Source of the DNA: Bacteroidales bacterium
GTDB lineage: Bacteria > Bacteroidota > Bacteroidia > Bacteroidales > Tenuifilaceae
Direction of reading: 5' to 3'
DNA: 56,835 nucleotides
Assembly (NCBI GenBank): GCA_003818205.1
Contig: RPRQ01000027.1
Coordinates: forward strand, 1-56,835
Both the position numbers and the translations under genes were made by a program. This document shows positions 16,622 through 26,753 of this stretch, piece by piece; position 1 is the stretch's first letter; each line of letters begins with the position of its first letter. The notes under the pieces were generated by a model that had not been told where the DNA came from, did no database searches, and worked only from the letters and a program-made list of their open reading frames with translations.

Positions 16622-19396
16622 ATGAAGAAACTTATTCTGGTTTTTATTACCTCCATTTTAATCCTATCCATTTCTATCTATTTTCTCTTTTATCGTCAAC
16701 AAGGGGAAACCGATTCGGCTTATGATGCGGTAGGAGCAATCCCCGTTGATGCATCGTTCCTCCTAAAAATTAACAACTACCATCGGTTTTCGGTTAATCT
16801 ACGAACCCAAAGCCGAATTTGGGAATCGATAAAACCATTTACAGCTGTATCCAAGGCCGATAGCATGCTTGCCTTTATCGATACGCTAACCAATCGCTCT
16901 GCGACTTTCAACTTGCTTGTTACGGTTAACCCCATTTACATCTCTACACACATAGGGGGAAATGGGGGAAATGAATTTTTCTCATGCGTTAACACATCCA
17001 AGGGATTTGATAAAAAGGAGCTGTCAAGCATTGTAAATGGATTTGTAAACAAGGGGGTTAGGATTAATAAATACGAATTCGAGGATGTTACCATATCAAC
17101 ATTCATCGATTCCTATCGATCGGTAGAAATTCTATCATTCACCCTTTTCAAAGGTATAATCATCTGCTCATCGTCAAAATCGTTGATCGAATCATCGATA
17201 CATCAAATCAAGGGAAATTCATCACTTATCGGCAATTCCTCTTTTTCTGCCATATTTCAAACCGCAGGAACCAAGGTCGATGCCAATCTATTCATCAATA
17301 ATACAAAACTACCTCTTGCCCTTCAACATTTTGCAAATGAATTATATCAGGATAAAATTATCACGCTGAAAGATATCGCACAATGGAGCGAACTTGACAT
17401 TAGCCTTAAGACCGATGAGGTTTTCCTAAACGGGTTTACCCAAGCCCTGGATACCACCAATGCCTACCTAAAACTTTTGGCTCACCAGCTACCTGTTGAA
17501 AATAAAATTGCATCGATACTACCCTCTGAAACAGCATTCTTTATCTGCTTGGGAATTTCTAACCTCGATCAGTACCTCGATGATTACCGCCTTTACCTCA
17601 ATAAAGCTGACCGCATACTCGAATATACTTCAGCCCTAAGCGACTACAATCAGGCGGTAGGTTTTAATGTTCACGAACTTTACCGATCCTTCTTTTTAGA
17701 AGAATTTGCATTGGTTTATACCGCATTCGATGGTATTGATTACAAGGATTGCTGGTATATAGCAGCCAAAACTAAAGGGCAAAGCCAAACAAAGCAATCG
17801 TTTATTGATGCTTTGGATACTTATGTTAAAACCAATAACCTTAGGAAATCGGATTATAAGCTCAGTCTAAAAATCGACAACGAGAAAAGCGTTGATATCT
17901 TCAGAGTGCCAATCAAGGGGATTAATAGCGTGCTGTTTGGTAGTTTATTCTCTAATGCATCCGATGAATATTTTACATTTATCGATGAGTACATCATTTT
18001 TGGCGCATCAAAGGAGGCTTTATCGAAGTTTATCCTTGCAAACATTCGTAATAACCTGCTACAGCTAGATGTGTCATATCGTCAGTTCAGCAATCTGCTC
18101 GCCTCAGAATCGAATTTCTTCGTTTACCTTAACCCCCGTAAATCGGCAAATCTATTCACAAACTATTTAGCAACACAATACTCATCGGCCTTGCTTGATC
18201 AATCATCAGCATTGAATAAGATACAGGGTATTGCCATTCAGCTAAACGGAGGTAGCAGTATGATTTTCAATAATATTAGTATTCAATACTCACCATACTT
18301 TTCCGAAGATCCCCAAACGGCATGGGAAACAAGGCTCGACACGGTTTTTACTATACAACCTCAGCTGGTAGTGAACCATATCACCAAAAATCAAGAAATT
18401 CTTGTTCAGGATGTAAAGAACAAGGTCTATCTACTGAACGAGGTTGGCCGCATAATATGGACTAAGCAACTTCCTGAACCCATTCTGGGGGATATAACGC
18501 AGGTTGACCTCCTCAAGAATAAGAAACTGCAATACATTTTCAACACCAAAAGCTTTATTTTTGCTATCGACCGGAGGGGAAGTTTTGTGCAAGGATACCC
18601 CATAAAGCTAAAATCTAAAGCAACAAATTCTATCGCCATATTCGATTACGATGGAAGTCGTGATTACCGGCTATTCGTTGCCTGCGAAGACCTTAGGATT
18701 TATTCATATGATAACGATGGAAAATCCATTAAAGGATGGAAGTTTGGTAAAACTGAAAAAAAAGTTTCCAAAAAACTTCAGTATTTCAGGGTTAAAGGGA
18801 AGGATTATATCGTTTTTGCCGATAAAAACCGACCGTACATCGTTAACCGAAAAGGGGAGGGGCGCGTTTCGTTCCCCCGATTCTTCTCCAAATCGCTGAA
18901 TAGCCAATTCATTCTGGATGAAAGCAGCAATGTAAAATTGGATCGCTTGGTAACCACCGACTCCATTGGTTTGATAAAATATATCTATTTCAATGGGAGG
19001 ATTGAGGAGCTCGCCATTAAAGCATTCTCATCGGATCATGTTTTCGACTATCAGGATATTGATAATGATGGAAAAAAGGAATTTATCTTTTTGGATAAAG
19101 GGCAACTTTACGTATATAAGCACAATAAAGAATTACTGTTTTTATATAAATTTGATGCCGAAATGTATCCGACCATTCTACACTTTGATTTAACAAAATC
19201 GGCTCATTACATGGGATTCTGCTCACCTTCCAGCAAAAAGGTGTTCCTGATAAATGGCAACGGTTCGCTTTACAATGGTTTTCCGTTGAAAGGATGTTCT
19301 CTCTTTAGCATTGGAAAATTTTCAGGATCAGGTGTAACCTTTAACCTACTAACCAGCTCATCGAGGGGTATGCTGCTCAACTATTCAGTCAAATAA
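16622..19396 (+). CDS. large membrane-anchored envelope protein, DUF3352-like
   Basis: 924 residues. One N-terminal membrane anchor (about 4-24) is followed by a periplasmic part. Residues 35-560 resemble the DUF3352-type proteins of Bacteroidota (AVGAIPVDASFLLKINN near the start). The C-terminal third reads as a beta-propeller with FG-GAP-like calcium loops: FDYDGSRDYRLFV near 675 and DIDNDGKKEFIFL near 808. Function is not known. The small DUF4834 gene follows 15 bases later and is probably in the same operon. Length and architecture are clear; the family name is from memory. Confidence 0.65.
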   Translation: MKKLILVFITSILILSISIYFLFYRQQGETDSAYDAVGAIPVDASFLLKINNYHRFSVNLRTQSRIWESIKPFTAVSKADSMLAFIDTLTNRSATFNLLVTVNPIYISTHIGGNGGNEFFSCVNTSKGFDKKELSSIVNGFVNKGVRINKYEFEDVTISTFIDSYRSVEILSFTLFKGIIICSSSKSLIESSIHQIKGNSSLIGNSSFSAIFQTAGTKVDANLFINNTKLPLALQHFANELYQDKIITLKDIAQWSELDISLKTDEVFLNGFTQALDTTNAYLKLLAHQLPVENKIASILPSETAFFICLGISNLDQYLDDYRLYLNKADRILEYTSALSDYNQAVGFNVHELYRSFFLEEFALVYTAFDGIDYKDCWYIAAKTKGQSQTKQSFIDALDTYVKTNNLRKSDYKLSLKIDNEKSVDIFRVPIKGINSVLFGSLFSNASDEYFTFIDEYIIFGASKEALSKFILANIRNNLLQLDVSYRQFSNLLASESNFFVYLNPRKSANLFTNYLATQYSSALLDQSSALNKIQGIAIQLNGGSSMIFNNISIQYSPYFSEDPQTAWETRLDTVFTIQPQLVVNHITKNQEILVQDVKNKVYLLNEVGRIIWTKQLPEPILGDITQVDLLKNKKLQYIFNTKSFIFAIDRRGSFVQGYPIKLKSKATNSIAIFDYDGSRDYRLFVACEDLRIYSYDNDGKSIKGWKFGKTEKKVSKKLQYFRVKGKDYIVFADKNRPYIVNRKGEGRVSFPRFFSKSLNSQFILDESSNVKLDRLVTTDSIGLIKYIYFNGRIEELAIKAFSSDHVFDYQDIDNDGKKEFIFLDKGQLYVYKHNKELLFLYKFDAEMYPTILHFDLTKSAHYMGFCSPSSKKVFLINGNGSLYNGFPLKGCSLFSIGKFSGSGVTFNLLTSSSRGMLLNYSVK

Positions 19397-19411
19397 TTAA
19401 CTAAATATCAA

Positions 19412-19645
19412 ATGCTTGCTATATTACGATTTATTCTCATCTTCTTCTTGGTAATAACCGTTCTGGGTTGGGTTGCACGCCTATTCCTACGTATCTATCT
19501 TACCCGTTTAGCCCGCCGAATGCAGAATCACACCGAGGATAAAGGCCAAAAGGTTGGCGAAACCTTTATTAAGGATACAACCGCTAAAGAAAAGGTTGTT
19601 GATAAGAGTGTTGGTGATTATGTTGATTTCGAGGAGATTAAATAG
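19412..19645 (+). CDS. DUF4834 small membrane protein
   Basis: 77 residues. One N-terminal transmembrane helix (about 3-25) precedes a basic stretch (RIYLTRLARRM) and a charged tail ending YVDFEEIK. This pattern is the DUF4834 family, restricted as far as I know to Bacteroidota and of unknown function. Fifteen bases downstream of the large envelope protein, so likely co-expressed. Confidence 0.8.
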   Translation: MLAILRFILIFFLVITVLGWVARLFLRIYLTRLARRMQNHTEDKGQKVGETFIKDTTAKEKVVDKSVGDYVDFEEIK

Positions 19646-19683
19646 TTATTGTACATTAAACAAGAATTAGCCAATGAATAATC

Positions 19684-19765
19684 TGTAACTATTCACCACG
19701 GAGACACAGCTGTGCTCTCAGTGTCTGTGGTTTTTCTTCATTCCGTTTGCTGCTGAATAGTTACA
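19684..19765. mobile_element. 82-bp mini-element with 6-bp target duplication
   Basis: Perfect 12-bp terminal inverted repeats TGTAACTATTCA (19684-19695) and TGAATAGTTACA (19754-19765), flanked by direct repeats ATAATC (19678-19683 and 19766-19771). The interior has a stem CCACGGAGACACAG with TGTCTGTGG. The first 24 bases recur with one difference at 51687-51710. Confidence 0.8.
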
Positions 19766-19786
19766 ATAATCTTAATTTAAACCGAT

Positions 19787-20746
19787 ATGAATGAAATAGT
19801 TGCTGGAATAGACATTGGAGGGACTAATACCGTTATCGGGTTGGTTTCAAAAAATGGCGATTGTTTAATTGAAGAAACCATATCGACCCGAAATCACAAT
19901 AGCTTCGTTGCATTTATCGAAGCCCTATCCCATAAAATTAACAACATTCATCACCACATCGGAGAAGAAAACTACTCTCTAAAGGGCATTGGTATCGGTG
20001 CTCCCAATGGAGCATTTGGTATCGGTTCCATCGTTGATGCGCCAAATCTCGAATGGAAAGGAACGCTTCCCATTTGCGCAGAAATCACAAAGCGAACAAG
20101 CCTCCCCTCCTTAGTTACAAACGATGCGAATGCCGCAGCCCTTGGCGAAATGTTCTTTGGAGGTGCAAAGGGGATGAAAGACTTTATTATTATAACCCTT
20201 GGAACAGGTTTGGGTAGCGGTATCGTTTCAAACGGAAAACTTGTTATCGGCCACGATGGATTTGCGGGAGAGCTAGGACATACGGTTGCTGAAGTAAACG
20301 GACGAATGTGCGGTTGTGGGAATAGAGGTTGCCTTGAAACCTATGCGTCAGCAATGGGCATTAAACGAACCGTGTTTATGCTACTCGCCCAAAGCGCCAA
20401 ACCAAGCACATTGAGAGGGATTAACTTTGAAGAGTTAACATCAAAAATGGTAACAGAAGCCGCTCTAAACGGCGATACGATTGCCCTCGATGCTTTTGAA
20501 TATACAGGACGAATTCTAGGAATTAAACTTGCCGATACGGTTGCCCTCTTTAGCCCAGAAGCGATTTTCCTATTTGGGGGGGTAGCAAAAGCGGGTAATC
20601 TCATCATAGAGCCAACCAAGCGGTATATGGAAGAGTTTATGTTCCCAATTTTTAGAAACAAGGTAAAACTCTTACCCTCAGGTTTAGAGGGTAAGAACGC
20701 TGCGGTACTAGGTGCTGCTGCTCTGATTTGGCAAGAAATTGAATAA
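19787..20746 (+). CDS. ROK family sugar kinase (glucokinase-like)
   Basis: 319 residues. ATP-binding DIGGTN at 9-14, catalytic base D113 in TNDANAA, a second phosphate loop TLGTGLGSGIV (137-147), and the ROK zinc motif with H165 and C175, C177, C182 (CGCGNRGC). It likely phosphorylates glucose or a related hexose with ATP in the cytoplasm; the exact sugar cannot be read. No repressor helix-turn-helix is present, so it is a kinase rather than a ROK regulator. Monocistronic: a repeat element precedes and follows it. Confidence 0.9.
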   Translation: MNEIVAGIDIGGTNTVIGLVSKNGDCLIEETISTRNHNSFVAFIEALSHKINNIHHHIGEENYSLKGIGIGAPNGAFGIGSIVDAPNLEWKGTLPICAEITKRTSLPSLVTNDANAAALGEMFFGGAKGMKDFIIITLGTGLGSGIVSNGKLVIGHDGFAGELGHTVAEVNGRMCGCGNRGCLETYASAMGIKRTVFMLLAQSAKPSTLRGINFEELTSKMVTEAALNGDTIALDAFEYTGRILGIKLADTVALFSPEAIFLFGGVAKAGNLIIEPTKRYMEEFMFPIFRNKVKLLPSGLEGKNAAVLGAAALIWQEIE

Positions 20747-20755
20747 CATTTGGAT

Positions 20756-20820
20756 CACCTACACGGAATACATAGATAATTTCTCAATGAAACTCTGTGA
20801 TCTCTGTGTCTCTGTGGTTT
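20756..20820. repeat. imperfect hairpin, CTCTGTG family
   Basis: ACCTACACGGAATACATAGA pairs loosely with CTCTGTGATCTCTGTGTC...TGTGGT. It belongs to the same word family as the interiors of the elements at 19684 and 51687. Confidence 0.5.
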
Positions 20821-20867
20821 TAGTTTGCTACTAAAAATACCGTTATGCTCAAAGGCATACCCACAAT

Positions 20868-20899
20868 TTTGAAATATTAACAAATAGGTACTACCTTTA
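20868..20899 (+). promoter_or_regulatory. promoter for M24 aminopeptidase
   Basis: TTTG (20868-20871), 20 bases, TACCTTTA (20892-20899): one mismatch from TAnnTTTG at correct spacing, 25 bases before the start codon. Confidence 0.5.
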
Positions 20900-20924
20900 G
20901 ACCTCATTTCAAAAATTCATTGCT

Positions 20925-22316
20925 ATGTTCGAAAGTAAGATATACTCTGAAAGACGGCTTAGGCTACGGAAAAAGATTCGTTCGGGAATTGTGCTTATCC
21001 TAGGGAATAATGAGTCGCCCATGAACTATTCCGCAAATACCTATCATTTCCGTCAGGATAGTAACTTTCTTTACTATTTTGGTCTCGATCTGCCTGGCCT
21101 TGTTGGGGTAATCGATATTGAGGATGGTAAAGACTGTATTTATGGTAACAACGTTGATATCGAAGATATTATCTGGATGGGACCCCAGCCCACCATCAAC
21201 GATTTAGCCGCAAAGGTTGGTGTGCTATGCACTCACCCGTTAAAAGATTTATCATCAACCCTGCAAAGAGCAATAAAACAAGGGCGAAAGATTCATTTTA
21301 CACCACCATATCGTGCTGACAACATCTTAACCCTTGAGCGTTTACTTGGCATTCATCAATCGTTGGTTCAAAAATATTCATCAGCTGAGCTGGTAAACGC
21401 CATTGTATCCATGCGATCCATTAAGGAAGCCTGTGAAATTGCAGAGATTGAGAAAGCCTGCGATATTGGCTACAAGATGCACACCACCGCAATGATGATG
21501 GCCAAAGTAGGAGAAACGGAAAGAAATATAGCTGGAACCATTGAGGGTATAGCAAATGGCCTTGGATTATTCCCTTCGTTTCCGATAATACTCTCTCAAA
21601 ATGGTGAAACGCTTCACAATCATGATCATTCTCAGGTATTGAAAGAGGGTCGCCTATTACTATGCGATGCCGGAGCAGAAGCAATCTCACACTATTCATC
21701 GGATTTTACTAGAACTATTCCCGTTGGCGGTAAATTTACTCAACGTCAAAAGGATATATATAACATCGTTTTGGCAGCCAACAACAAAGCGATAGAGATT
21801 TCTAAACCTAATATCCCCTACATTCAGGTACACCTTGAGGCAGCAAAGGTAATTGCTACCGGATTAAAAAACCTTGGTTTGATGAAAGGCGATGTTAGCG
21901 AAGCGGTGGCCAACGGTGCACATGCTCTTTTCTACCCTCATGGTCTAGGCCATATGATGGGTATTGATGTTCACGATATGGAAGACCTTGGCGAGAACAA
22001 TGTTGGCTACGACGATGAAATTTCTCGCTCCGATCAATTCGGCACAGCATACGTAAGACTTGGCCGAAGACTTCAGGAAGGATTTGTTATTACGGTTGAA
22101 CCAGGTATCTATTTCATCCCTGCACTTCTTGAGAAGTGGAAGAGCGAAATGATCAACTCTTCCTTTATAAACTACGATAAAGTGGCGGAATATATTGGAT
22201 TTGGTGGAATTCGTCTCGAAGACGATATTCTTATCACTTCAAAGGGCTGTAGAATACTCGGTTCAAAGCGAATACCAATAACCGTTGAAGAGGTTGAGAA
22301 AACAGTATTAGGATAA
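20925..22316 (+). CDS. Xaa-Pro aminopeptidase (M24B, PepP-like)
   Basis: 463 residues. The N-terminal AMP_N domain (about 1-170; SPMNYSANTYHFRQDSNFLY) is followed by a pita-bread metallopeptidase domain (about 180-455). The five metal ligands are placed as expected: Asp in LLCDAGAE, Asp in SSDFTRT, His in GLGHMMGIDVHD, Glu in VEPGIY and Glu in IRLEDD. It removes N-terminal residues preceding proline. Monocistronic, with a promoter upstream and a terminator at 22344. No signal peptide. Confidence 0.93.
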   Translation: MFESKIYSERRLRLRKKIRSGIVLILGNNESPMNYSANTYHFRQDSNFLYYFGLDLPGLVGVIDIEDGKDCIYGNNVDIEDIIWMGPQPTINDLAAKVGVLCTHPLKDLSSTLQRAIKQGRKIHFTPPYRADNILTLERLLGIHQSLVQKYSSAELVNAIVSMRSIKEACEIAEIEKACDIGYKMHTTAMMMAKVGETERNIAGTIEGIANGLGLFPSFPIILSQNGETLHNHDHSQVLKEGRLLLCDAGAEAISHYSSDFTRTIPVGGKFTQRQKDIYNIVLAANNKAIEISKPNIPYIQVHLEAAKVIATGLKNLGLMKGDVSEAVANGAHALFYPHGLGHMMGIDVHDMEDLGENNVGYDDEISRSDQFGTAYVRLGRRLQEGFVITVEPGIYFIPALLEKWKSEMINSSFINYDKVAEYIGFGGIRLEDDILITSKGCRILGSKRIPITVEEVEKTVLG

Positions 22317-22343
22317 GAATTTTTTAATAAATTTGAAGAAGGG

Positions 22344-22370
22344 AAGGGCTTGGTATTCAAGCCCTTTTTT
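22344..22370 (+). terminator. intrinsic terminator
   Basis: AAGGGCTTG (22344-22352), short loop, CAAGCCCTT (22358-22366), then a T run. It serves the aminopeptidase gene and lies between it and the convergent barrel gene. Confidence 0.9.
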
Positions 22371-22374
22371 ATTG

Positions 22375-23472
22375 CTAAAATGCCTCGTTAGCTGTAAAGT
22401 AGAATGCAGGCTTATTATCGGGTGTAAGACCAACATCGAATCGAAGATGAATATTGGCGGGGTTTACCCTAGCCCTTAAACCTAGCCCATACGAGGTTTT
22501 AAACTTTCTCAATTGTAGCTCATCAATTTCTCTTGCAACATCACCTGCTGATCCAAACATAGAGCCTTTTAACCATTTATATATGGGAAACCGATACTCA
22601 AGTTGAGTTGCGAAAAGTACATTATCGCGGTATCGACCTTTGTAGTACCCTCTAAGCATATCGTTTCCGCCCATGGAGGGTAAAAACTGAAATGGTACTT
22701 GCCCCCAAGCATAATCGCCAAAAACCTGTAAACTCAATAAATGCTTACCATGAATTGGATAGTAGTTCCTTAAATCCAACGTTACCCGGTTAAACTCTAA
22801 ATGGCTTCCAAAAATTTTGCTGTTGATCATCAGCGATAGCTTGTAGAACTCCCCATCGGAGGGGTAAAAGAAGTTATCACGCGTATCCCATGACATAAGA
22901 AAACCGAGACCCGAAGAAAAAAACGTATCTGTCCCCTTTATCGTTTTACCGATGAGTAGCCCGTCCTCCTGAAAATCGCTCGTTTTATAGTAACTCCACT
23001 GTGCTTGAAATCCAATCATCATGACATCAAATAGCACCCGTTGACGCTGTACGAGTAGGGAAATATCGTTAGATAAGTAGTTCTCCTCAAGCGAATCGGG
23101 GGTATTACGTCCTATTCCAAAAAATTTATCGGGGTAGTAGTCAACCTTTAGATGTCCTGAATAGAAGAAATCGCGATCCTCAGTATAGAATTTTGGTAGA
23201 ACGGTTAAACTGGCCTGCTTTTTCTGAGTATAGATTAGGGTTCCCTGAATATTTGAGGCTTTTCCTTTACCCTCCTTGGTAAAGTAGTACCCCGATGAAA
23301 CGCCTACCCCCCAATTGGTCTCCTCACCATAAAAAAGTATTGGAAGAGCCAACAAGTAGTTTTGATTGGTATCTTTTGGTTGAATTGAATCATTTTGCAG
23401 GTAACAATCCGCTGCGATTAGCCGAGTAGAGCTGATTAGAACAACATTGATTATTATTAACCAATTCCTCAT
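22375..23472 (-). CDS. outer-membrane beta-barrel, D15/BamA superfamily
   Basis: 365 residues. Signal peptide (about 1-21, ending RLIAAD), then alternating beta strands of a surface-antigen barrel with SMGGNDMLRGYYKGRYRDN, the usual xGG-xxxRGY signature of Omp85 barrels, and C-terminal FYFTANEAF ending in an aromatic residue. No POTRA repeats are present before the barrel, so it is a barrel-only member, not BamA itself. Such proteins may insert or export lipids or proteins; partner unknown. Convergent to the aminopeptidase gene. Confidence 0.85.
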   Translation of the reverse strand: MRNWLIIINVVLISSTRLIAADCYLQNDSIQPKDTNQNYLLALPILFYGEETNWGVGVSSGYYFTKEGKGKASNIQGTLIYTQKKQASLTVLPKFYTEDRDFFYSGHLKVDYYPDKFFGIGRNTPDSLEENYLSNDISLLVQRQRVLFDVMMIGFQAQWSYYKTSDFQEDGLLIGKTIKGTDTFFSSGLGFLMSWDTRDNFFYPSDGEFYKLSLMINSKIFGSHLEFNRVTLDLRNYYPIHGKHLLSLQVFGDYAWGQVPFQFLPSMGGNDMLRGYYKGRYRDNVLFATQLEYRFPIYKWLKGSMFGSAGDVAREIDELQLRKFKTSYGLGLRARVNPANIHLRFDVGLTPDNKPAFYFTANEAF

Positions 23473-23977
23473 AAAACCCTATAATTATTGGGTAAAGGTA
23501 GTGAGCTTAAACCGATTTGAAGAATTTTTGACAAACATAATACCAATATGATCGATTTATGGATAAATCATGTGTCAACGGCTAAACCAATTTGGTCAAT
23601 AGAATGTTTAGGAATTGTTAATAATTATGTTCGTTTCAACTAAAAAATATTTTTGCTTTTCTGCTTGATGTTTTCACTTATCAAATTTTTGTTTCATTCA
23701 AAACTTTTTCGTTTTGAATTAGAAAGAATCTTCACACAATATATTAACCATTTTGAACATGTTGGTAACCTACAATTTTAAAACCAAATCGAATATTAAC
23801 CGATTGTTAATAAAAGTTGAATCGTTTTGATTACCAATATGGAGTAATTTTTTAACCTGTTAAAAATTTGTTATCCGAATATTAATAGGCAATTTTGCAA
23901 GCGAGTTCAACATTACTTTTAAACGGAATTAACCGACAAACATTATCATTTTTATAAATTTATTTTAAAATACATAT
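23473..23977. other. 505-bp AT-rich intergenic region
   Basis: Between the divergent barrel and nadA genes. No ORF of note and no strong hairpin. It is rich in TGTTAA and TTAACC words and contains one TTATCCGAA (23870s), a single poor match to a DnaA box. It marks the change from the GC-richer left part to the AT-rich middle part. Confidence 0.5.
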
Positions 23978-24967
23978 ATGATTATAAATGTTAATAGTGT
24001 TAATAAAGTTGGCTTTATTGATATCGAAATCGATCCTAAATTAGATTTAATAGAAGAGATTCAAAAGTTAAAGCATGAGAAAAATGCAATAATCTTAGCT
24101 CATTACTATCAAACACCAGATATTCAGGATATTGCAGATTTTGTTGGAGATAGCTTAGCATTATCGCAAAAAATTGTTGATATAGAGTCAGATATAATCG
24201 TTTTTGCTGGTGTTAGATTTATGGCAGAAACAGCAAAAATTTTGTCACCAGAAAAAAAGGTATTACTTCCTGATACCAATGCAGGGTGTAGTTTAGCCGA
24301 TTCATGTAAATACGAAGATTTTATTAAATTTTTGAAAAATTATCCAAATTATACTGTTGTTACCTATGTTAATACGACCGCAGAAATAAAAAGTTTATCG
24401 GATATTTGCTGTACTTCATCCAATGCTATTAAAATTGTTAATAGTATATCAAAGGACAAAGGAATTGTATTTGCACCTGATAAGAACTTAGGAAGTTATA
24501 TTAAGAGTGTAACAGGAAGAGAAAATATGGTTATTTGGGATGGTGCTTGTCATGTACATGAGGAGTTTTCGTTAGAGGCAATATTAGAAATTAAAAAGAT
24601 TAATCCCGATGCAAAGCTAATTGCACATCCTGAATGTAAAAAACCTATTTTATTAATAGCCGATTTTATTGGTTCTACAGCAGAATTATTAAGGTTTTCA
24701 ACAAATGATAATTCAAATAAATATATAGTTGCTACAGAGTCTGGAATTATTCACCAGATGAAAAAAGAGAACCCGGATAAAATATTTATTTCGCCACCAC
24801 CCAAAGCAACGAATTGTGGATGTAGCGAATGTTTTTTTATGAAAATGATAACTTTGAAGAAGATATATTTAACTTTAAAATATGAATTACCTGAAATTTT
24901 ACTTGATTCTGATTTAATGAGTAGAGCAAGAAAACCAATTCAACGAATGATAGAAATATCGAAATAA
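23978..24967 (+). CDS. nadA: quinolinate synthase
   Basis: Condenses iminoaspartate with dihydroxyacetone phosphate to quinolinate in de novo NAD synthesis. 329 residues. Family landmarks: [22 protein letters not shown] at 39-60, AGCSLADSC with C104, WDGACHVHE with C191, and the CGCSEC group at 280-285. These supply the three ligands of the 4Fe-4S cluster. NadB is not in the window. The ruvB start follows one base after the stop, so the two are co-transcribed. Confidence 0.97.
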   Translation: MIINVNSVNKVGFIDIEIDPKLDLIEEIQKLKHEKNAIILAHYYQTPDIQDIADFVGDSLALSQKIVDIESDIIVFAGVRFMAETAKILSPEKKVLLPDTNAGCSLADSCKYEDFIKFLKNYPNYTVVTYVNTTAEIKSLSDICCTSSNAIKIVNSISKDKGIVFAPDKNLGSYIKSVTGRENMVIWDGACHVHEEFSLEAILEIKKINPDAKLIAHPECKKPILLIADFIGSTAELLRFSTNDNSNKYIVATESGIIHQMKKENPDKIFISPPPKATNCGCSECFFMKMITLKKIYLTLKYELPEILLDSDLMSRARKPIQRMIEISK

Positions 24968-24968
24968 T

Positions 24969-25988
24969 ATGATTGATGATAATTTTTTAAAAGGAGAAAA
25001 AGTTGAATCTGATAAAGACCTTGAAAAAAAGATCAGACCAATAGAATTTGAAGAATTTAGCGGACAGAAAGATATTGTAGAAAATTTAAAAATTTTTGTA
25101 AAAGCGGCAAAGTTAAGAAATGAAGCTCTAGATCATGTTTTGCTTCATGGTCCTCCTGGTTTAGGAAAAACAACTCTAGCTAACATAATTGCGAACGAAT
25201 TAGGTGTAACAATTAAGACTACCTCTGGACCTGTGCTTGAAAAACCTGGCGATTTAGCAGGAATACTTACCAATTTAGAACCATCTGATGTACTCTTTAT
25301 AGATGAAATTCACCGCCTTAGCCCAATTGTGGAAGAGTATTTATACTCTGCAATGGAAGATTATAAAATTGATATTTTAATTGATAAGGGACCAAGTTCT
25401 CGGTCAATTCAAATTGAACTAAACCCATTTACATTAATTGGAGCTACAACAAGAAGTGGATTATTAACAAGCCCGTTAAGAGCTCGTTTCGGGATTAAGA
25501 TGCTTTTAGAATATTACGATTCAGCAACGATTAAAAGAATTTTAAAAAGATCGGCTAGTATTTTGAATATTGAGATAACCGATGATGCTGCAACAGAAAT
25601 TTCTTTGAGAAGTAGGGGCACACCTCGTATTGCCAATTCATTGTTAAGAAGGGTTCGAGATTTTGCTCAGGTAAAAGGGAATAATACTGTTGATATTGAA
25701 ATTTCGAGATATGCCTTGGATGCTCTAAAAATTGATAAGAGAGGTCTTGATGAGATGGATAATAGAATACTAAAAACGATTATCCAAAAGTTTAATGGTG
25801 GTCCAGTTGGTTTAAATACAATTTCAACTGCTGTAAGTGAAGATGGTGGAACTATTGAGGAGGTTTATGAACCTTTTTTGATAAAAGAAGGTTTTATTAA
25901 TAGAACACCTAGAGGTAGGGAAGTTACTGCTTTAGCATACAAGCATTTGGGAATTGATAAAAGAGAAGAGCAGGGTAAATTGTTTTAA
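24969..25988 (+). CDS. ruvB: Holliday junction branch-migration ATPase RuvB
   Basis: 339 residues. AAA+ motor that drives branch migration with RuvA. Walker A GPPGLGKT at 61-68, Walker [11 protein letters not shown], sensor 1 GATTRSG, arginine finger region PLRARFG, and C-terminal winged helix ([27 protein letters not shown]). It directly follows nadA. Its last four bases overlap the convergent Crp/Fnr gene. Confidence 0.98.
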   Translation: MIDDNFLKGEKVESDKDLEKKIRPIEFEEFSGQKDIVENLKIFVKAAKLRNEALDHVLLHGPPGLGKTTLANIIANELGVTIKTTSGPVLEKPGDLAGILTNLEPSDVLFIDEIHRLSPIVEEYLYSAMEDYKIDILIDKGPSSRSIQIELNPFTLIGATTRSGLLTSPLRARFGIKMLLEYYDSATIKRILKRSASILNIEITDDAATEISLRSRGTPRIANSLLRRVRDFAQVKGNNTVDIEISRYALDALKIDKRGLDEMDNRILKTIIQKFNGGPVGLNTISTAVSEDGGTIEEVYEPFLIKEGFINRTPRGREVTALAYKHLGIDKREEQGKLF

Positions 25989-26683
25989 AATGGGTTAGAA
26001 ATTTTCTTTAATTCATTTTTGTTAAGAATCTTAATCTTTTTACTCGACATTAAGATAATGTTTTCATTTTTTAAATCGGATAACAACCGAATAACTGATT
26101 CAGTGGCAGTGCCTACTATATTTGAAAGCTCAGCTCGTGTTAATGAAATTGTCAAAAACCCTTCAGCATCCTTACCGAAGTTATCTTCAAGCATTAAAAG
26201 AACTTCCGCCAGCCGCTCTCGAACTGTTTTTTGAGCAATATCTTTTATATAGCTATTCGCTTGATTCAGCTCTTTGCAGGTTACCTGCATTAGTGATAAA
26301 GCAAAATCAGAATTCTTTTTAACAAAGGAGAACATTATGTTTGAAGGAATAAAGCAGATAGAGGCATCTTCTAATACTTCTGCTGTAGTGCATGCAGGTT
26401 CGTTACTAAGAACAGAACGGTAGCCTGTGATATCGCCCTTTTGAGCAAATGAAATGATTTGTTCTTTACCATCTAATCCTGTTTTGTAAATTTTTAAAAT
26501 ACCCGAATTAACGCAGTAACAGCCGAGAATTCTATTTCCTTCACGGTAAAGAATATCCCCTTTTTTATAAAGGTTAATAGATTTATTCTGGTCAATGTAC
26601 TCCAAATCCTCCGCACCTAAATTACTGAAGATAGAATTTTTTGAGCTTGAACAACCTTTACAGTAGTGAATTCCTTCATCCAT
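25985..26683 (-). CDS. Crp/Fnr family transcription regulator
   Basis: 232 residues. Cyclic-nucleotide-binding-like beta barrel (about 20-140; [37 protein letters not shown]), dimer helix, and a winged helix with recognition region [24 protein letters not shown]8 and C11 form an N-terminal CxxC, and C55 and C57 lie in the barrel. The spacing differs from E. coli FNR, so an Fe-S or redox role is only a possibility. Regulon unknown. Confidence 0.9.
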   Translation of the reverse strand: MDEGIHYCKGCSSSKNSIFSNLGAEDLEYIDQNKSINLYKKGDILYREGNRILGCYCVNSGILKIYKTGLDGKEQIISFAQKGDITGYRSVLSNEPACTTAEVLEDASICFIPSNIMFSFVKKNSDFALSLMQVTCKELNQANSYIKDIAQKTVRERLAEVLLMLEDNFGKDAEGFLTISLTRAELSNIVGTATESVIRLLSDLKNENIILMSSKKIKILNKNELKKISNPF

Positions 26684-26753
26684 TGCCTTATGCTATTTAT
26701 AAGCTAAAGTAAAACAATAATTCAGAAAAGATGTTTATTTCGAAAATTAAGGG

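Noticed and set aside
23473-23977. Replication origin
   Set aside because: Only one weak DnaA-box-like word, no dnaA or dnaN nearby, and gene strands do not switch at this point.
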